Source: Chloroflexota bacterium (GTDB taxonomy: Bacteria > Chloroflexota > UBA6077 > JACCZL01). Taken from it: DNA of 53,799 nucleotides. The first letter of the stretch is position 1, and every line of letters begins with the position of its first letter. Position numbers and translations under genes: made by a program. Below are positions 18,634 through 26,765 of the stretch, piece after piece. The DNA lies in assembly GCA_020845495.1 (NCBI GenBank), contig JADLFM010000073.1:1-53799 (forward strand), in the 5' to 3' direction. Below the pieces are notes generated by a model that saw nothing but the letters and a program-made list of their open reading frames with translations, was not told the origin of the DNA and ran no database searches.

Positions 18634-19097
18634 CAGGCGGCCTCCGCGAGCATCGCTTCGGCCGCCTCACCCCAACGCCGCTCACGGACGGGGCCAATAC
18701 CACGCAAAGTTTGGAGCCGACCCCGCCGCGCGGCGTACGCCAGCCCACGCAGGCTTCGAATGTGCAGTTCAGCGACGAGGCGGACGGCCGTCTTCGGCCC
18801 GATGCCAGGCACGGCCAGCAACTCGCGCATCGGGCGGGGCAGTTCGGCGATCAGTTCGTCGTGGAACGAGAGCCGCCCGGTCCGGACCAGTTCACCGAGC
18901 TTGCGCCGCAGACGCGGCCCGAGCCAGGGCAGATCGAGTTCGCCCCGCTCGTCGAGGTAGGTGCTCGCATCAGCGGGGAGCGCGAGTAACCGGACGGCTG
19001 CCCGGCGGTACGCCCGGACCCGGAATGGATTGGCGCCGAGCGTCTCCAACAGGGAGGCGACGGCAAAGATCGCTCTGGCGCGCTCGCGGTTGTCCAC
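18633..19097 (-). CDS. Stand-alone HhH protein resembling the N-terminus of DNA polymerase X
   Basis: 154 residues that correspond to the 8-kDa and fingers part of family X polymerases: ERARAIFAVASLLETLGANPF and FRVRAYRRAA at the start, then two helix-hairpin-helix elements, WLGPRLRRKLGELVRTG and LLAVPGIGPKTAVRL, and a further LRGIGPVRERRW. No nucleotidyltransferase palm or PHP domain follows. It should bind nicked or gapped DNA without sequence preference and may deliver the helicase. GTG at 19097 was chosen because AGAGGGGGGAG lies just upstream; the frame stays open to 19169. It is the first gene of the repair-like operon. Confidence 0.85.
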   Translation of the reverse strand: MDNRERARAIFAVASLLETLGANPFRVRAYRRAAVRLLALPADASTYLDERGELDLPWLGPRLRRKLGELVRTGRLSFHDELIAELPRPMRELLAVPGIGPKTAVRLVAELHIRSLRGLAYAARRGRLQTLRGIGPVRERRWGEAAEAMLAEAA

Positions 19098-19116
19098 GCT
19101 CCCCCCTCTGACCGAA

Positions 19117-19132
19117 TAGGACGTATGTTCTA
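19117..19132. promoter_or_regulatory. LexA (Cheo-box)-like palindrome
   Basis: On the minus strand TAGAACATACGTCCTA, a 16-bp palindrome with one mismatched pair, close to the Gram-positive-type SOS box GAACnnnnGTTC. It sits 19 bp before the GTG start of the HhH gene, next to a -10-like TAAAAT (19137-19132). Damage induction of the operon is inferred. Confidence 0.5.
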
Positions 19133-19253
19133 TTTTACAGAACAGGGGCGAGCCTGCGCCAGGGGTCATTGAGGTATCAGCCGCGGAGGACGGTCGATGG
19201 CTCAGATCGCGCCAACGTGTTCTCGCCTCTGCCGCCTGACTGCTGATAGCGTG

Positions 19254-19961
19254 TTACAGCCGCGTCCTGACGTCCCAGAGGTCTGAGAATGCCTTCTCGG
19301 CAAGCGCCTGTTCGAGGTAGCTGACGCCGCTGGTGCCGCCGGTGCCTGGGCGCTTGCCGATCGTCCGCTCGGCGATGCGGACGTGGGCGGCGGTGAGCAG
19401 CCAGAAGCCTTCGGAGATGTCCACCAGGGCTTCGGCGATGCGGTAGAGCACCCCACCGTGCGAGGGGTTCTGGTAGATCGCCTCCAGGGTCAGCCCGGCC
19501 CGTTCGAGCACTCCCGTGAATGCCGTGTAGAGCGGACTGCCCCGCGAGGTTCGCAGCCCGAGCGCCCGCTCGACGGCGTAGAACTGGGTCGACTCCGAGC
19601 CGCTGGCCTTCCCGAGGTAGGGCCGGAATGCCAGGAAGCTGCGCGGCGAGAGATGATCGAACAGGACCATCTGCTGTCCCAGCAGCCGCTGGATCGAGGC
19701 GATGCGCAGGAGGTAGTCAAGCGCCCGCTCGTAGTCCTCGGCGGGCGGGTTGAGTGCCTGTTCGGCAGCCTCGAGATCGACCAGTTCTTGCTTGAACCAG
19801 AGCTCGAAGGCTTGATGAACGACGATGAAGAAGTGCTCGGCGGCGTAGACATCCGGCCCAAGTTCGGCCGGCGCCACCGGGTGCTGGGCGTTCAAGATGC
19901 GATCAAGGGCCAGGTAGCTCCGATAGGTGATCGGCTCGACGCTCGCGTGCAGATCGGCCAC
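19254..19961 (-). CDS. kynA: Tryptophan 2,3-dioxygenase
   Basis: Haem enzyme that opens the tryptophan indole ring to N-formylkynurenine, first step of the kynurenine pathway, in the cytoplasm. 235 residues, slightly shorter than usual. Clear family blocks are HFFIVVHQAFELWFKQE with the substrate-side His, QRLLGQQMVLFDHLSPRSFL, and AAHVRIAERTIGKRPGTGG followed by TSGVSYL, which includes the expected haem-ligand His. The GTG at 19961 has TGAGGT 6 nt upstream. No other kynurenine-pathway gene is in the window, so the rest must lie elsewhere or be absent. Confidence 0.93.
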   Translation of the reverse strand: MADLHASVEPITYRSYLALDRILNAQHPVAPAELGPDVYAAEHFFIVVHQAFELWFKQELVDLEAAEQALNPPAEDYERALDYLLRIASIQRLLGQQMVLFDHLSPRSFLAFRPYLGKASGSESTQFYAVERALGLRTSRGSPLYTAFTGVLERAGLTLEAIYQNPSHGGVLYRIAEALVDISEGFWLLTAAHVRIAERTIGKRPGTGGTSGVSYLEQALAEKAFSDLWDVRTRL

Positions 19962-20155
19962 CGCTGTACCTCACAACACAGACGCTCTGCGTGATACCTG
20001 TTGATCGCTGGCGCAGTACCGGCCGTCGCGCAGAGGAAAGGGGACCGCATGCTCTCCTTCGGATGGTACGCTGCCTCCATCATCCCGCCAAGGGATTCCA
20101 GGACGGGCTACCGTGCACAGGCGCTGTCTGGCAACGCGGCTAGCCGCGCGACCCG

Positions 20156-20950
20156 TCAGCCGCGCACGATCCGAGACAGGCCGGGGATGGTGCCGAGCAG
20201 CCGGCCGGTCAACGCGCCATCGACAACGAGATCGTGGCCTGTGACGTAGCGAGCGTCCGGGCCAAGCAGGAACGCGATGACATCGGCGATGTCTTCTGGC
20301 ATCGCCACCCGCCCGAGCGGGACCATCGCGGCGCGAGCGGTGCCGACCTGCTCGTCGGCGTAGACGGCGGCGGTCATACCGGTACGAGTCATGCCCGGCG
20401 AAACGGTGTTGACGCGGATGCCGTCCGGGCCGAGCTCCTGGGCCAGCACCTTCGCCAGCATGATGACGGCGGCCTTGCTGGGGCCATACGCGCCGAGGCC
20501 AGCGTGGGGGTTGCTGCCAGACATCGAGGCGACGGCAACGATCGCGCCGCCGGACGCCTGAAGCGCCGCGTGTGCCGCCTTCGCGAGCAGCCAGGTCGCA
20601 CGCGCGTTGATCGCGAACACCCGATCCCAGTCCTCAACGGCGTAGTCGAGGAGCGGACCGGGCCGGTTGATGCCGGCGTTGCTGACCAGGCCGTCCAGCC
20701 CTCCAAAGCGGTCCACCACCTCCGCGATGACACGGCCCGGCGCATCTGGGTCGCCCATGTCGCCGGCGAGCGGCAGCGCCTCGGCCCCGAGATCGCGTAG
20801 CTCGCGGGCGAGGTCATCCAGCGCTGGCGAGGTCACGAGGTCCACCACCGCGATCTTCGCCGTCGTGCCCCTGGACCGTCCATCGCGGGCGATGCGGAGA
20901 CACGTTGCCCGCCCAATGCCGCTCGCCGCCCCTGTCACCAGCACCCGCAT
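20156..20950 (-). CDS. SDR-family NAD(P)-dependent oxidoreductase
   Basis: Classical short-chain dehydrogenase, 264 residues, cytoplasmic. It has the cofactor motif VTGAASGIGRA, the NAG motif VSNAGINRPG, and the catalytic Ser and YxxxK (VASMSGS, AYGPSKAA), and NTVSPGMTRTGM after the active site. The ATG at 20950 follows GAGGGAGT and starts right before the Rossmann strand; the longer frame to 21019 is not family-like. An acidic residue at the end of the second strand (IAVVDL) suggests NAD preference. The substrate is unknown. It stands between kynA and a divergent LLM gene. Confidence 0.88.
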   Translation of the reverse strand: MRVLVTGAASGIGRATCLRIARDGRSRGTTAKIAVVDLVTSPALDDLARELRDLGAEALPLAGDMGDPDAPGRVIAEVVDRFGGLDGLVSNAGINRPGPLLDYAVEDWDRVFAINARATWLLAKAAHAALQASGGAIVAVASMSGSNPHAGLGAYGPSKAAVIMLAKVLAQELGPDGIRVNTVSPGMTRTGMTAAVYADEQVGTARAAMVPLGRVAMPEDIADVIAFLLGPDARYVTGHDLVVDGALTGRLLGTIPGLSRIVRG

Positions 20951-21252
20951 GGCAGCCACTCCCTCACGATATCTACGACGCCTCGGGGCGCCACGCCGGA
21001 CATCGTACACACCTGCCACCTCCGTTCACTGCCAGAACTTCCTCATACTTACCCCCTTTCGCCCGTGCATGGGGACGTGCGGCGATGACACGGGGGCGAC
21101 GGCCTGGAGTGGCATCGAGTACAACCTGGGCGCGAACCAGCAGACAGCGTGCGCCTGCGCGTGACCGGCATGAGGTCCGGATGCGCGCGAGGTGCGGTTG
21201 ATGGAGTGGTGCCGGCGCCCCGTAGCAAGGCCGGCAGCAGGGAGGGATTGGG
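20951..21252. other. Divergent promoter region without recognised elements
   Basis: About 300 bp between the SDR gene and the second LLM gene, which are divergently transcribed. It must contain both promoters, but I could not pick out convincing -35/-10 pairs, operators or hairpins. Confidence 0.35.
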
Positions 21253-22203
21253 ATGGCGAACGACACCGGCCAGTTTCAGCTTGGCCTGATGCTGCGGGCT
21301 GGCGAGATGGCCGAGCCGGCCGGCCGAGTCGTCGGCTGGAGTGAGCTCCGCGACATGGCCCAGGCGGCCGAGGGTGTCGGCTTCGACACGCTCTGGATGC
21401 CGGACCATCTGATCTACCGCAATAGCGGCACGGTCGTCATGCCTGAGGGCGCCTCGCGGGGGCCGCTCGAAGCGTGGACGGTGCTGAGCGCGCTGGCCTC
21501 GATCACGAGCCGGGTGACGCTCGGGCCGTTCGTGGCCTGCACGTCGTTCCGCAGCCCGGCCCTATTCGCCAAGATGGCGGACACACTGGACGAGGTGAGC
21601 GGCGGGCGGGTGCTGCTTGGGCTGGGAGCCGGCTGGCACGAGCCAGAGTACACCGCCTTCGGTTACCCCTTCGACCACCTGGCCGGCCGCTTTGAGGAGG
21701 CACTCCAGATCATCGTTCCGCTGCTGAAGGGTGAGACGGTGACCTTCAGCGGTACGTACTATCAGGTCGACGACTGTGTTTTGCGGCCGCACGGTCCCCG
21801 ACCGGCCGGGCCGCCAGTCTGGATCGGAGCGAAGCAGCCCCGCATGATGCGGCTCGTCGCGCGCTACGCCGATGCCTACAACACGGTCTGGCATCCCCAG
21901 CCGAGCGGTCTTCACGGGCCGTACGCGAAGCTGGAGGGAGCCTGCCGGGAGGTCGGGCGAGATCCGGCGTCGATTCAGCGGACGGCCGGCACCCATGTGC
22001 GCGCGCCGGGTGTCGTAGAGGCTCCGGGCTCGCCGCCGACCGCGCTCCAGGGCTCGGTGGAGGAGTTAGCGCAGCAGATCTACGCCTTCAAGACCGAGGG
22101 TGGCGCGTCTCACCTGACGCTCGTGATCGATCCGTGGACGGTCGAGGGCATCGAACGCCTCGGCCCGGTCGTCGAGACGGTCCGCGCGCTCGACCGCCGC
22201 TAG
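21253..22203 (+). CDS. LLM-class flavin/F420-dependent oxidoreductase
   Basis: Luciferase-like TIM-barrel oxidoreductase of 316 residues, cytoplasmic. Diagnostic stretches are GFDTLWMPDHL, SRVTLGPFVACTSFRSPALFAK, the cofactor-phosphate region SGGRVLLGLGAGWHEPE, and GTYYQVDDCVLRPHGPRPAG, then PVWIGAKQPRMMRLVARYAD. These resemble F420-dependent members such as those acting on alkanal- or glucose-6-phosphate-like substrates, but the substrate is not resolved. The ATG at 21253 follows GGGAGGG. It is only distantly similar to the LLM gene at 4434. A bidirectional terminator follows. Confidence 0.9.
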   Translation: MANDTGQFQLGLMLRAGEMAEPAGRVVGWSELRDMAQAAEGVGFDTLWMPDHLIYRNSGTVVMPEGASRGPLEAWTVLSALASITSRVTLGPFVACTSFRSPALFAKMADTLDEVSGGRVLLGLGAGWHEPEYTAFGYPFDHLAGRFEEALQIIVPLLKGETVTFSGTYYQVDDCVLRPHGPRPAGPPVWIGAKQPRMMRLVARYADAYNTVWHPQPSGLHGPYAKLEGACREVGRDPASIQRTAGTHVRAPGVVEAPGSPPTALQGSVEELAQQIYAFKTEGGASHLTLVIDPWTVEGIERLGPVVETVRALDRR

Positions 22204-22220
22204 CGGGCCGGCAGAACGGC

Positions 22221-22258
22221 GCTGATCGGGCACGCGGCCACGGGCGTGCCCGATCAGC
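22221..22258. terminator. Bidirectional terminator
   Basis: Perfect 15-bp arms (22221-22235 and 22244-22258) with an 8-nt loop between the convergent LLM and EamA genes; it overlaps the last codons of the EamA gene. No long U-tract on either side. Confidence 0.75.
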
Positions 22259-23117
22259 CTGCCTCCTTGTGGGTGAGCGTCGCGCCGAAGCTCGCGGCGA
22301 CCACCAGTCCGATGGCCAGCACCTCGCGCGGGCCGAGCACCTCTCCAAGCGCCGCCGCGCCCACGAGCGCGCCCAGCGCCGGTTCGAGGCTCATCAGCAC
22401 GCCGAAGACGCGCGCAGGTAATCGACGTAACGATGCCATCTCGAGCGAATACGGGATGGTGGAGGAGAGCAGCGCGACGGCCAGCCCGAGCGCGAGCAGG
22501 CGCGGCTCGAACAGGCGGCCGCCGGCGCTCACCACCCCCACGGGGATCAGGAGCACGGCAGCGACCGCGAGCGCGATCGCCAGCCCGTCGCCGCCCGAGA
22601 AGGCTCGGCCGACGCGGGCCGTCAGCAGGATGTAGGCGGCCCACAATCCGCCCGCGACCAGCGCGAAGGCGATCCCGAGGGGATCGAGCCGGACGTCGCC
22701 CCTCGCTAACAGCAGGATGCCAGCCCCAGCGAGCACCGCCCAGAGAACGTCGAGTCGACGCCGCGAGCCGGCGATAGCCAGCCCGAGCGGCCCGATGAAC
22801 TCCAGCGTGACGGCCACGCCGAGGGGGATACGGTCAAGTGCGGCATAGAAGCTGAGGTTCATACCGCCGAGCGCCAGTCCGAGCCCGGCTGCCGCTACGA
22901 GGTCCGATCCCTGGGCCGCAAACGGTCGGGGGCGATAGAGCGCACCCAGGATCAGTGCCGAGAAGGCGACGCGTAGGAAGACGGTGCCGGCCGGCCCGAG
23001 GACAGGGAAGAGCCCCTTGGCGATGGCCGCGCCCACCTGGATGAAGGCGATCGCCAGGATCGCCAGCAGCGGCGCCGGCAGCCGTGCCGCGCCCCCCTCG
23101 ACGGCCCGCACGATCAT
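22254..23117 (-). CDS. EamA/DMT-family transporter
   Basis: Drug/metabolite-transporter-superfamily inner-membrane protein of 287 residues, made of two EamA repeats with ten predicted helices. The first repeat contains AKGLFPVLGPAGTVFLRVAF, and the second begins near GDGLAIALAVAAVLL and includes SLEPALGALVGAAALGE, the repeat's usual conserved end. Such proteins export metabolites such as amino acids or purines; RhtA-like threonine exporters are among the closest in layout. The ATG at 23117 has only a weak ribosome site. The stop lies inside the terminator stem shared with the LLM gene. Confidence 0.88.
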   Translation of the reverse strand: MIVRAVEGGAARLPAPLLAILAIAFIQVGAAIAKGLFPVLGPAGTVFLRVAFSALILGALYRPRPFAAQGSDLVAAAGLGLALGGMNLSFYAALDRIPLGVAVTLEFIGPLGLAIAGSRRRLDVLWAVLAGAGILLLARGDVRLDPLGIAFALVAGGLWAAYILLTARVGRAFSGGDGLAIALAVAAVLLIPVGVVSAGGRLFEPRLLALGLAVALLSSTIPYSLEMASLRRLPARVFGVLMSLEPALGALVGAAALGEVLGPREVLAIGLVVAASFGATLTHKEAG

Positions 23118-23282
23118 AGCGCCCTGACCGCCACCGACGTGCCTCTCACGGTCGCCATCTCACAGGCGCCGTCTCACAGGCGCTGTCGCACGGTCGCCGT
23201 CGCACGGCTGTGGCTCTGGCAAGCATGGCGCGCACCATCGTACCGCCAGCCGACATCCCGGTGTGGAGCGCTGGAAACCGCG
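23118..23282. other. Divergent intergenic region with short degenerate repeats
   Basis: Between EamA and the enolase-superfamily gene. Imperfect 14-bp direct repeats of the type CCGTCGCACGG/CCGTCTCACAGG run through 23153-23212. A near-operator GGAGCGCTGG occurs at 23264 but lacks the symmetry of the LacI sites. No gene supported. Confidence 0.4.
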
Positions 23283-23326
23283 CGGGTAGCGTGGCGCCGT
23301 GTGTGGGCACGGCGCCACGCTACCCG
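23283..23326. repeat. 19-bp perfect inverted repeat upstream of promoter
   Basis: Arms 23283-23301 and 23308-23326 pair perfectly around a 6-nt loop. It ends 5 bp before the -35 of the enolase promoter. It lies between divergent genes, so a plain terminator role is not expected; it could insulate the promoter or bind a regulator. Confidence 0.75.
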
Positions 23327-23331
23327 TGTGC

Positions 23332-23360
23332 TTGACCCGCACACCAGGTCCGACTAGACT
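23332..23360 (+). promoter_or_regulatory. Predicted promoter of the enolase-superfamily gene
   Basis: TTGACC (23332-23337), 17-bp spacer, TAGACT (23355-23360), about 85 bp upstream of the start codon. Confidence 0.55.
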
Positions 23361-23444
23361 CCCGCGAACCCTCTCACACTCCCGTCAACTACTGACAGTT
23401 CACATTCCCGACTGCCACGACCGGCAGCCGCCTCTGAGGTATCG

Positions 23445-24650
23445 ATGAAGATCGTCGACTTGCGCTGGACGCACGCACTCGTGCCCCTCGAAGCGCCACT
23501 GCGGAGTGCCGACGGCGTCGGCGGGGCCGCCCTGCGCCGCACCATCCTCGAAGTCGAGACCGACGACGGGCTCGTTGGGCTTGGCGAGATCGGCCGGCGC
23601 GTCCCCAGCGACCGGCTCCAGGCCGCCCGCGCCGCCATCGTCGGGCGCAGCCCCTTCGACCTCGAGCGCCTCCGCCTCGAGCTGCACGGCACCCGCTTCT
23701 ATCAACTCGACGCAGCGATCCTTGCGGCCGGCGTCGAGATGGCGTGCCTCGACATTCAGGGCAAGGCCACCGGACGGCCGGTCTCGGACCTGCTCGGCGG
23801 GGCGCTCCGCGAGGAGGTACCGGCCATCGCCTACGTCTTCCGACGCCTTGCCAGCGAGGGCCAGCCGGCCGTCGATACCAGCGACGATCTGGTCAAGCAC
23901 GTTCAGCGTCTCGTCGAGCGGCACGGCTTCCAGACCATCAAGCTGAAGGGCGGGGCCGCCCCGCCTGAGGACGATGTCGAGGCGATCCTAGCGCTCCGCT
24001 CGGTCTTCCCCCGCCACAAGCTGCGGCTCGACCCGAACGGCGCCTGGACTGTGGCGACCTCGCTGCGAGTGGCGGCGCTCCTGCGTGACGCTGACCTGGA
24101 GTGGCTCGAAGACCCGACCTTCGGGATCGACGGCATGGCCGAGGTGACCGCGCGCTCGCCGATCGCGACGGCTACCAACATGTGCCTGATCGACTTCCAC
24201 GAGCTTGGCGCGGCTGTGCGTCGGCGCGCGACTGACGTCATGCTGCTCGACGTGTTCTTCCTGGGCGGTCTGCGCGCCGCGAAGGCGATGGCGATGGCCT
24301 GCGGCGCCTTCGGCATCGACGTCGGCATTCACAGCGGCGGGTCCGGCGGCGCCGAGCTTGGGATCGCGCTGGCGGCGATGCTCCACCTTGCGAGCACCAT
24401 CCCCACACTCCGCTGTGCCATCGACGCCATCTACCACCAGTATCGCGACGACGTGATCGCCGGCGGGCCGTTTGTCTACCACGCTGGCGCGCTCCCCGTG
24501 CCGACCGGCCCCGGCCTCGGCGTCAGCCTGGACCCGGAGCGCGTGGCCCGCTACGCCGAGGCCGCCGAGCGTCAGCGTCGCGAGGCCGGCGGACGCCGCG
24601 AGCCAGACCTGACCCGCCCCGGCTGGTTCCCCACCTACCCGGCGTACTGA
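23445..24650 (+). CDS. Enolase-superfamily sugar-acid dehydratase (glucarate dehydratase-like)
   Basis: Mg-dependent cytoplasmic enzyme of the mandelate racemase/enolase superfamily, 401 residues. The N-terminal capping domain is followed by a barrel with QTIKLKGG (catalytic Lys region), LRLDPNGAW and EWLEDPTFG (first two metal carboxylates), a less typical third position near ATNMCLIDF, and GIHSGGSGGAELGIALAAML, where His is the expected general acid/base as in glucarate dehydratase. Glucarate or a related aldarate or uronate is the likeliest substrate but is not proven. GAGG precedes the ATG. Two binding proteins follow in the same direction, so the enzyme may act on their cargo. Confidence 0.82.
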   Translation: MKIVDLRWTHALVPLEAPLRSADGVGGAALRRTILEVETDDGLVGLGEIGRRVPSDRLQAARAAIVGRSPFDLERLRLELHGTRFYQLDAAILAAGVEMACLDIQGKATGRPVSDLLGGALREEVPAIAYVFRRLASEGQPAVDTSDDLVKHVQRLVERHGFQTIKLKGGAAPPEDDVEAILALRSVFPRHKLRLDPNGAWTVATSLRVAALLRDADLEWLEDPTFGIDGMAEVTARSPIATATNMCLIDFHELGAAVRRRATDVMLLDVFFLGGLRAAKAMAMACGAFGIDVGIHSGGSGGAELGIALAAMLHLASTIPTLRCAIDAIYHQYRDDVIAGGPFVYHAGALPVPTGPGLGVSLDPERVARYAEAAERQRREAGGRREPDLTRPGWFPTYPAY

Positions 24651-24705
24651 CCCCCGCCCGTCACGCGTGTGTATGCTGAAGCCGTCTCACTCCTACAGCA
24701 TCCTT

Positions 24706-24811
24706 GCACCCCCGGCCCCTCGTCCGCATGCTGGAGCGTCTCCCATGCCGCTACGCGGCACCGAGGGGGCACACCTCGCGATGTCAGGTACGAACGAGGA
24801 GCCGGGGGTGC
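24706..24811. repeat. Long-range inverted repeat in leader of the first binding protein
   Basis: 18-bp arms (24706-24723 and 24794-24811, one mismatch) flank about 70 bp that contain a smaller hairpin at 24746-24760. The core CACCCCCGGCC matches the hairpin at 4374. It lies between the enolase gene and the binding protein and could lower readthrough or stabilise the downstream message. Confidence 0.65.
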
Positions 24812-24853
24812 GGGGGTATCGGGGGGCGAGGGGATAACACCAGGGAGTGTGCT

Positions 24854-26596
24854 ATGTCACACCAGATTCCAGCGCGGCGACTGACCCGCCGCCAGCTCGT
24901 ACAGGGGCTCAGCGGCGCCGTCGCGACGTTGGCGCTCGCCGCCTGCGCGCCGATCCAGCCGCCCGCGCCGACCGCCGCTCCGGCCAGGCCGGCCGCACCA
25001 GCCGCTCAGGCTCAGCCGACGCCGGCCGCCAAGACCGAGACGAAGCCGGCGGCAGCGACGAAGCCGGCGACGGACGCTAAACCGACGACCCAGACCGCCG
25101 CCCAACCGGCCACCCAATCGGCCGCCGCCAGGCCCGTCGCCGAGGCGAAACCGGCTGGCCAACCGAAGCGGGGTGGAACCCTCACCTGGGGCCGCCCGCA
25201 CGACATCCTCCACTTCGACAGCTCGCAGCTCTCGGCCACCCAGGAGCCGATTCTGCTCCAGGTCTGGGCCACGTTGATCCGGCTCGACGATCAGGTCAAG
25301 CCGCAGCCAGAGTTGGCGGAGTCCTGGGACTTGAGCAGCGACTACAAGCGGATGCAACTCAAGCTCCGCAAGGGCGCCACCTTCCACAACGGTAAGGAGA
25401 TCACCGCCGACGCCGTGGTAGGCACGATCCAGCGCTATCAGGACGCCTCAGCCGCTGCCAACATCCGGCCTCAGATCCAGCGCTTCAAAGAGCCCAAGGC
25501 CGTCGACCCGCACACCGTCGAGATCTCCTTTGACGAGCCGATGGCGACCGTCTTCGACGCGCTCGACCTGATGTTCATCTGGGATCCGGACAACTTCGAG
25601 ACCATCAAGCAGCAGCCGAACGGAAGCGGCCCGTTCAAGCTCGCCGAATGGCAGCCTGGCAACCAGACCCGCCTCGTCCGGCACGACGGCTACTACAAGT
25701 CCGGCCAGCCGTACCTCGACGAGATCGTCGTCAAGGCATACCCTGACTTCGAAGGGCTGCTGATCGCCGCCCAGACCGGCGCCGTGGACGTGGCAAACCC
25801 GCTCCGCCCGCGCGATAAAGCCCAGGTGGACGGGCGGCCGGGCCTGACCGTTGTCCCCAGCACGCCGGGCACATCCGTCTTCGACGTCACCATCAACACC
25901 ACCCGGCCGCCACTCGACGACAAGCGCGTCCGGCAGGCGATCTCCTACGCCGTCAATCGTCAGCGCTTCGTCAACACCTATCTGGCCGGCCTCTCCGAGC
26001 CGTGGAGCCTGCCCTGGCGCCCCGGCTCGCCAGCCTTCGACGCCGCACTCAACAAGACCTATGACTTCAATCCGGACAAGGCGAAGCAGCTTCTCGCCGA
26101 GGCCGGCCACCCGAACGGCTTCGAGACCACGATCCTGGCGACCAAGGGTCGGCCCGGCTACGCCGAACTGGCCGAGCAGTTGCAGAACGATCTGGCTCAG
26201 GTCGGGATCAAGGCGCGCATCGATCTGCTGGAAGAGGCGGCCTGGCGCCCGCGCCACATCAACGGCGACCTCGACCTCGCGCCGCACTCCTTCGGCCGCG
26301 CCACCAAGCACCCGGCCTCGGTGTTCGAGCAGGCCGTAGTCTGGCGCAGCGACAAGAACTCGTCGAGCTTCATCAACCCAGAGTACCAGCGCCTGACCAG
26401 GCTTGCCTCCCAGGAGTTCGACCCCCAGAAGGCCCGTACGATCTACGATCAGCTCAACCATACGATCCTGGACGAGGCGTTCACCCTCGTCGTCGCGCCA
26501 GACGCACGGATCTGGGCGGTCCGCGACCGCATCAAGGGCTTCACTACCAACCTCGAAGACTGGAGCATGATGGAGGGCGTCTGGCTCGACACGTAG
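24854..26596 (+). CDS. Family 5 (peptide/opine-type) substrate-binding lipoprotein
   Basis: Extracytoplasmic receptor for an Opp/Dpp-type ABC importer, 580 residues. A Tat-like start (RRLTRRQLVQGLSG) leads to the lipobox LALAAC, after which an Ala/Pro/Thr linker of about 100 residues tethers the protein. The SBP_bac_5 domain follows, with DQVKPQPELAESWDLSSD, LRKGATFHNGKEITADAVV and GSGPFKLAEW, and the later VRQAISYAVNRQRF. The ATG at 24854 with GGGAG upstream was chosen because the signal peptide begins there; the frame is open to 24704. There is no permease or ATPase next to it. The ligand is unknown. Confidence 0.9.
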   Translation: MSHQIPARRLTRRQLVQGLSGAVATLALAACAPIQPPAPTAAPARPAAPAAQAQPTPAAKTETKPAAATKPATDAKPTTQTAAQPATQSAAARPVAEAKPAGQPKRGGTLTWGRPHDILHFDSSQLSATQEPILLQVWATLIRLDDQVKPQPELAESWDLSSDYKRMQLKLRKGATFHNGKEITADAVVGTIQRYQDASAAANIRPQIQRFKEPKAVDPHTVEISFDEPMATVFDALDLMFIWDPDNFETIKQQPNGSGPFKLAEWQPGNQTRLVRHDGYYKSGQPYLDEIVVKAYPDFEGLLIAAQTGAVDVANPLRPRDKAQVDGRPGLTVVPSTPGTSVFDVTINTTRPPLDDKRVRQAISYAVNRQRFVNTYLAGLSEPWSLPWRPGSPAFDAALNKTYDFNPDKAKQLLAEAGHPNGFETTILATKGRPGYAELAEQLQNDLAQVGIKARIDLLEEAAWRPRHINGDLDLAPHSFGRATKHPASVFEQAVVWRSDKNSSSFINPEYQRLTRLASQEFDPQKARTIYDQLNHTILDEAFTLVVAPDARIWAVRDRIKGFTTNLEDWSMMEGVWLDT

Positions 26597-26765
26597 TCAG
26601 AACATAGCTCCAGACGTAGCCGGGCGTCCCGAGCGCACGACGGGCAGGTACGGAGTGTTGAACCAGCCGGTGCCCTGGCGAAAGCGCTAGCATGCCCGGT
26701 GGCATCCACACTTTGGTGCGCCCAGACGATTCCGGGCGCACTATCAGCGAAGGGAACAGACCACG

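Noticed and set aside
23264..23277. Fifth LacI-type operator (GGAGCGCTGGAA)
   Set aside because: Only one half matches and the symmetry is lost; no promoter element is placed next to it.
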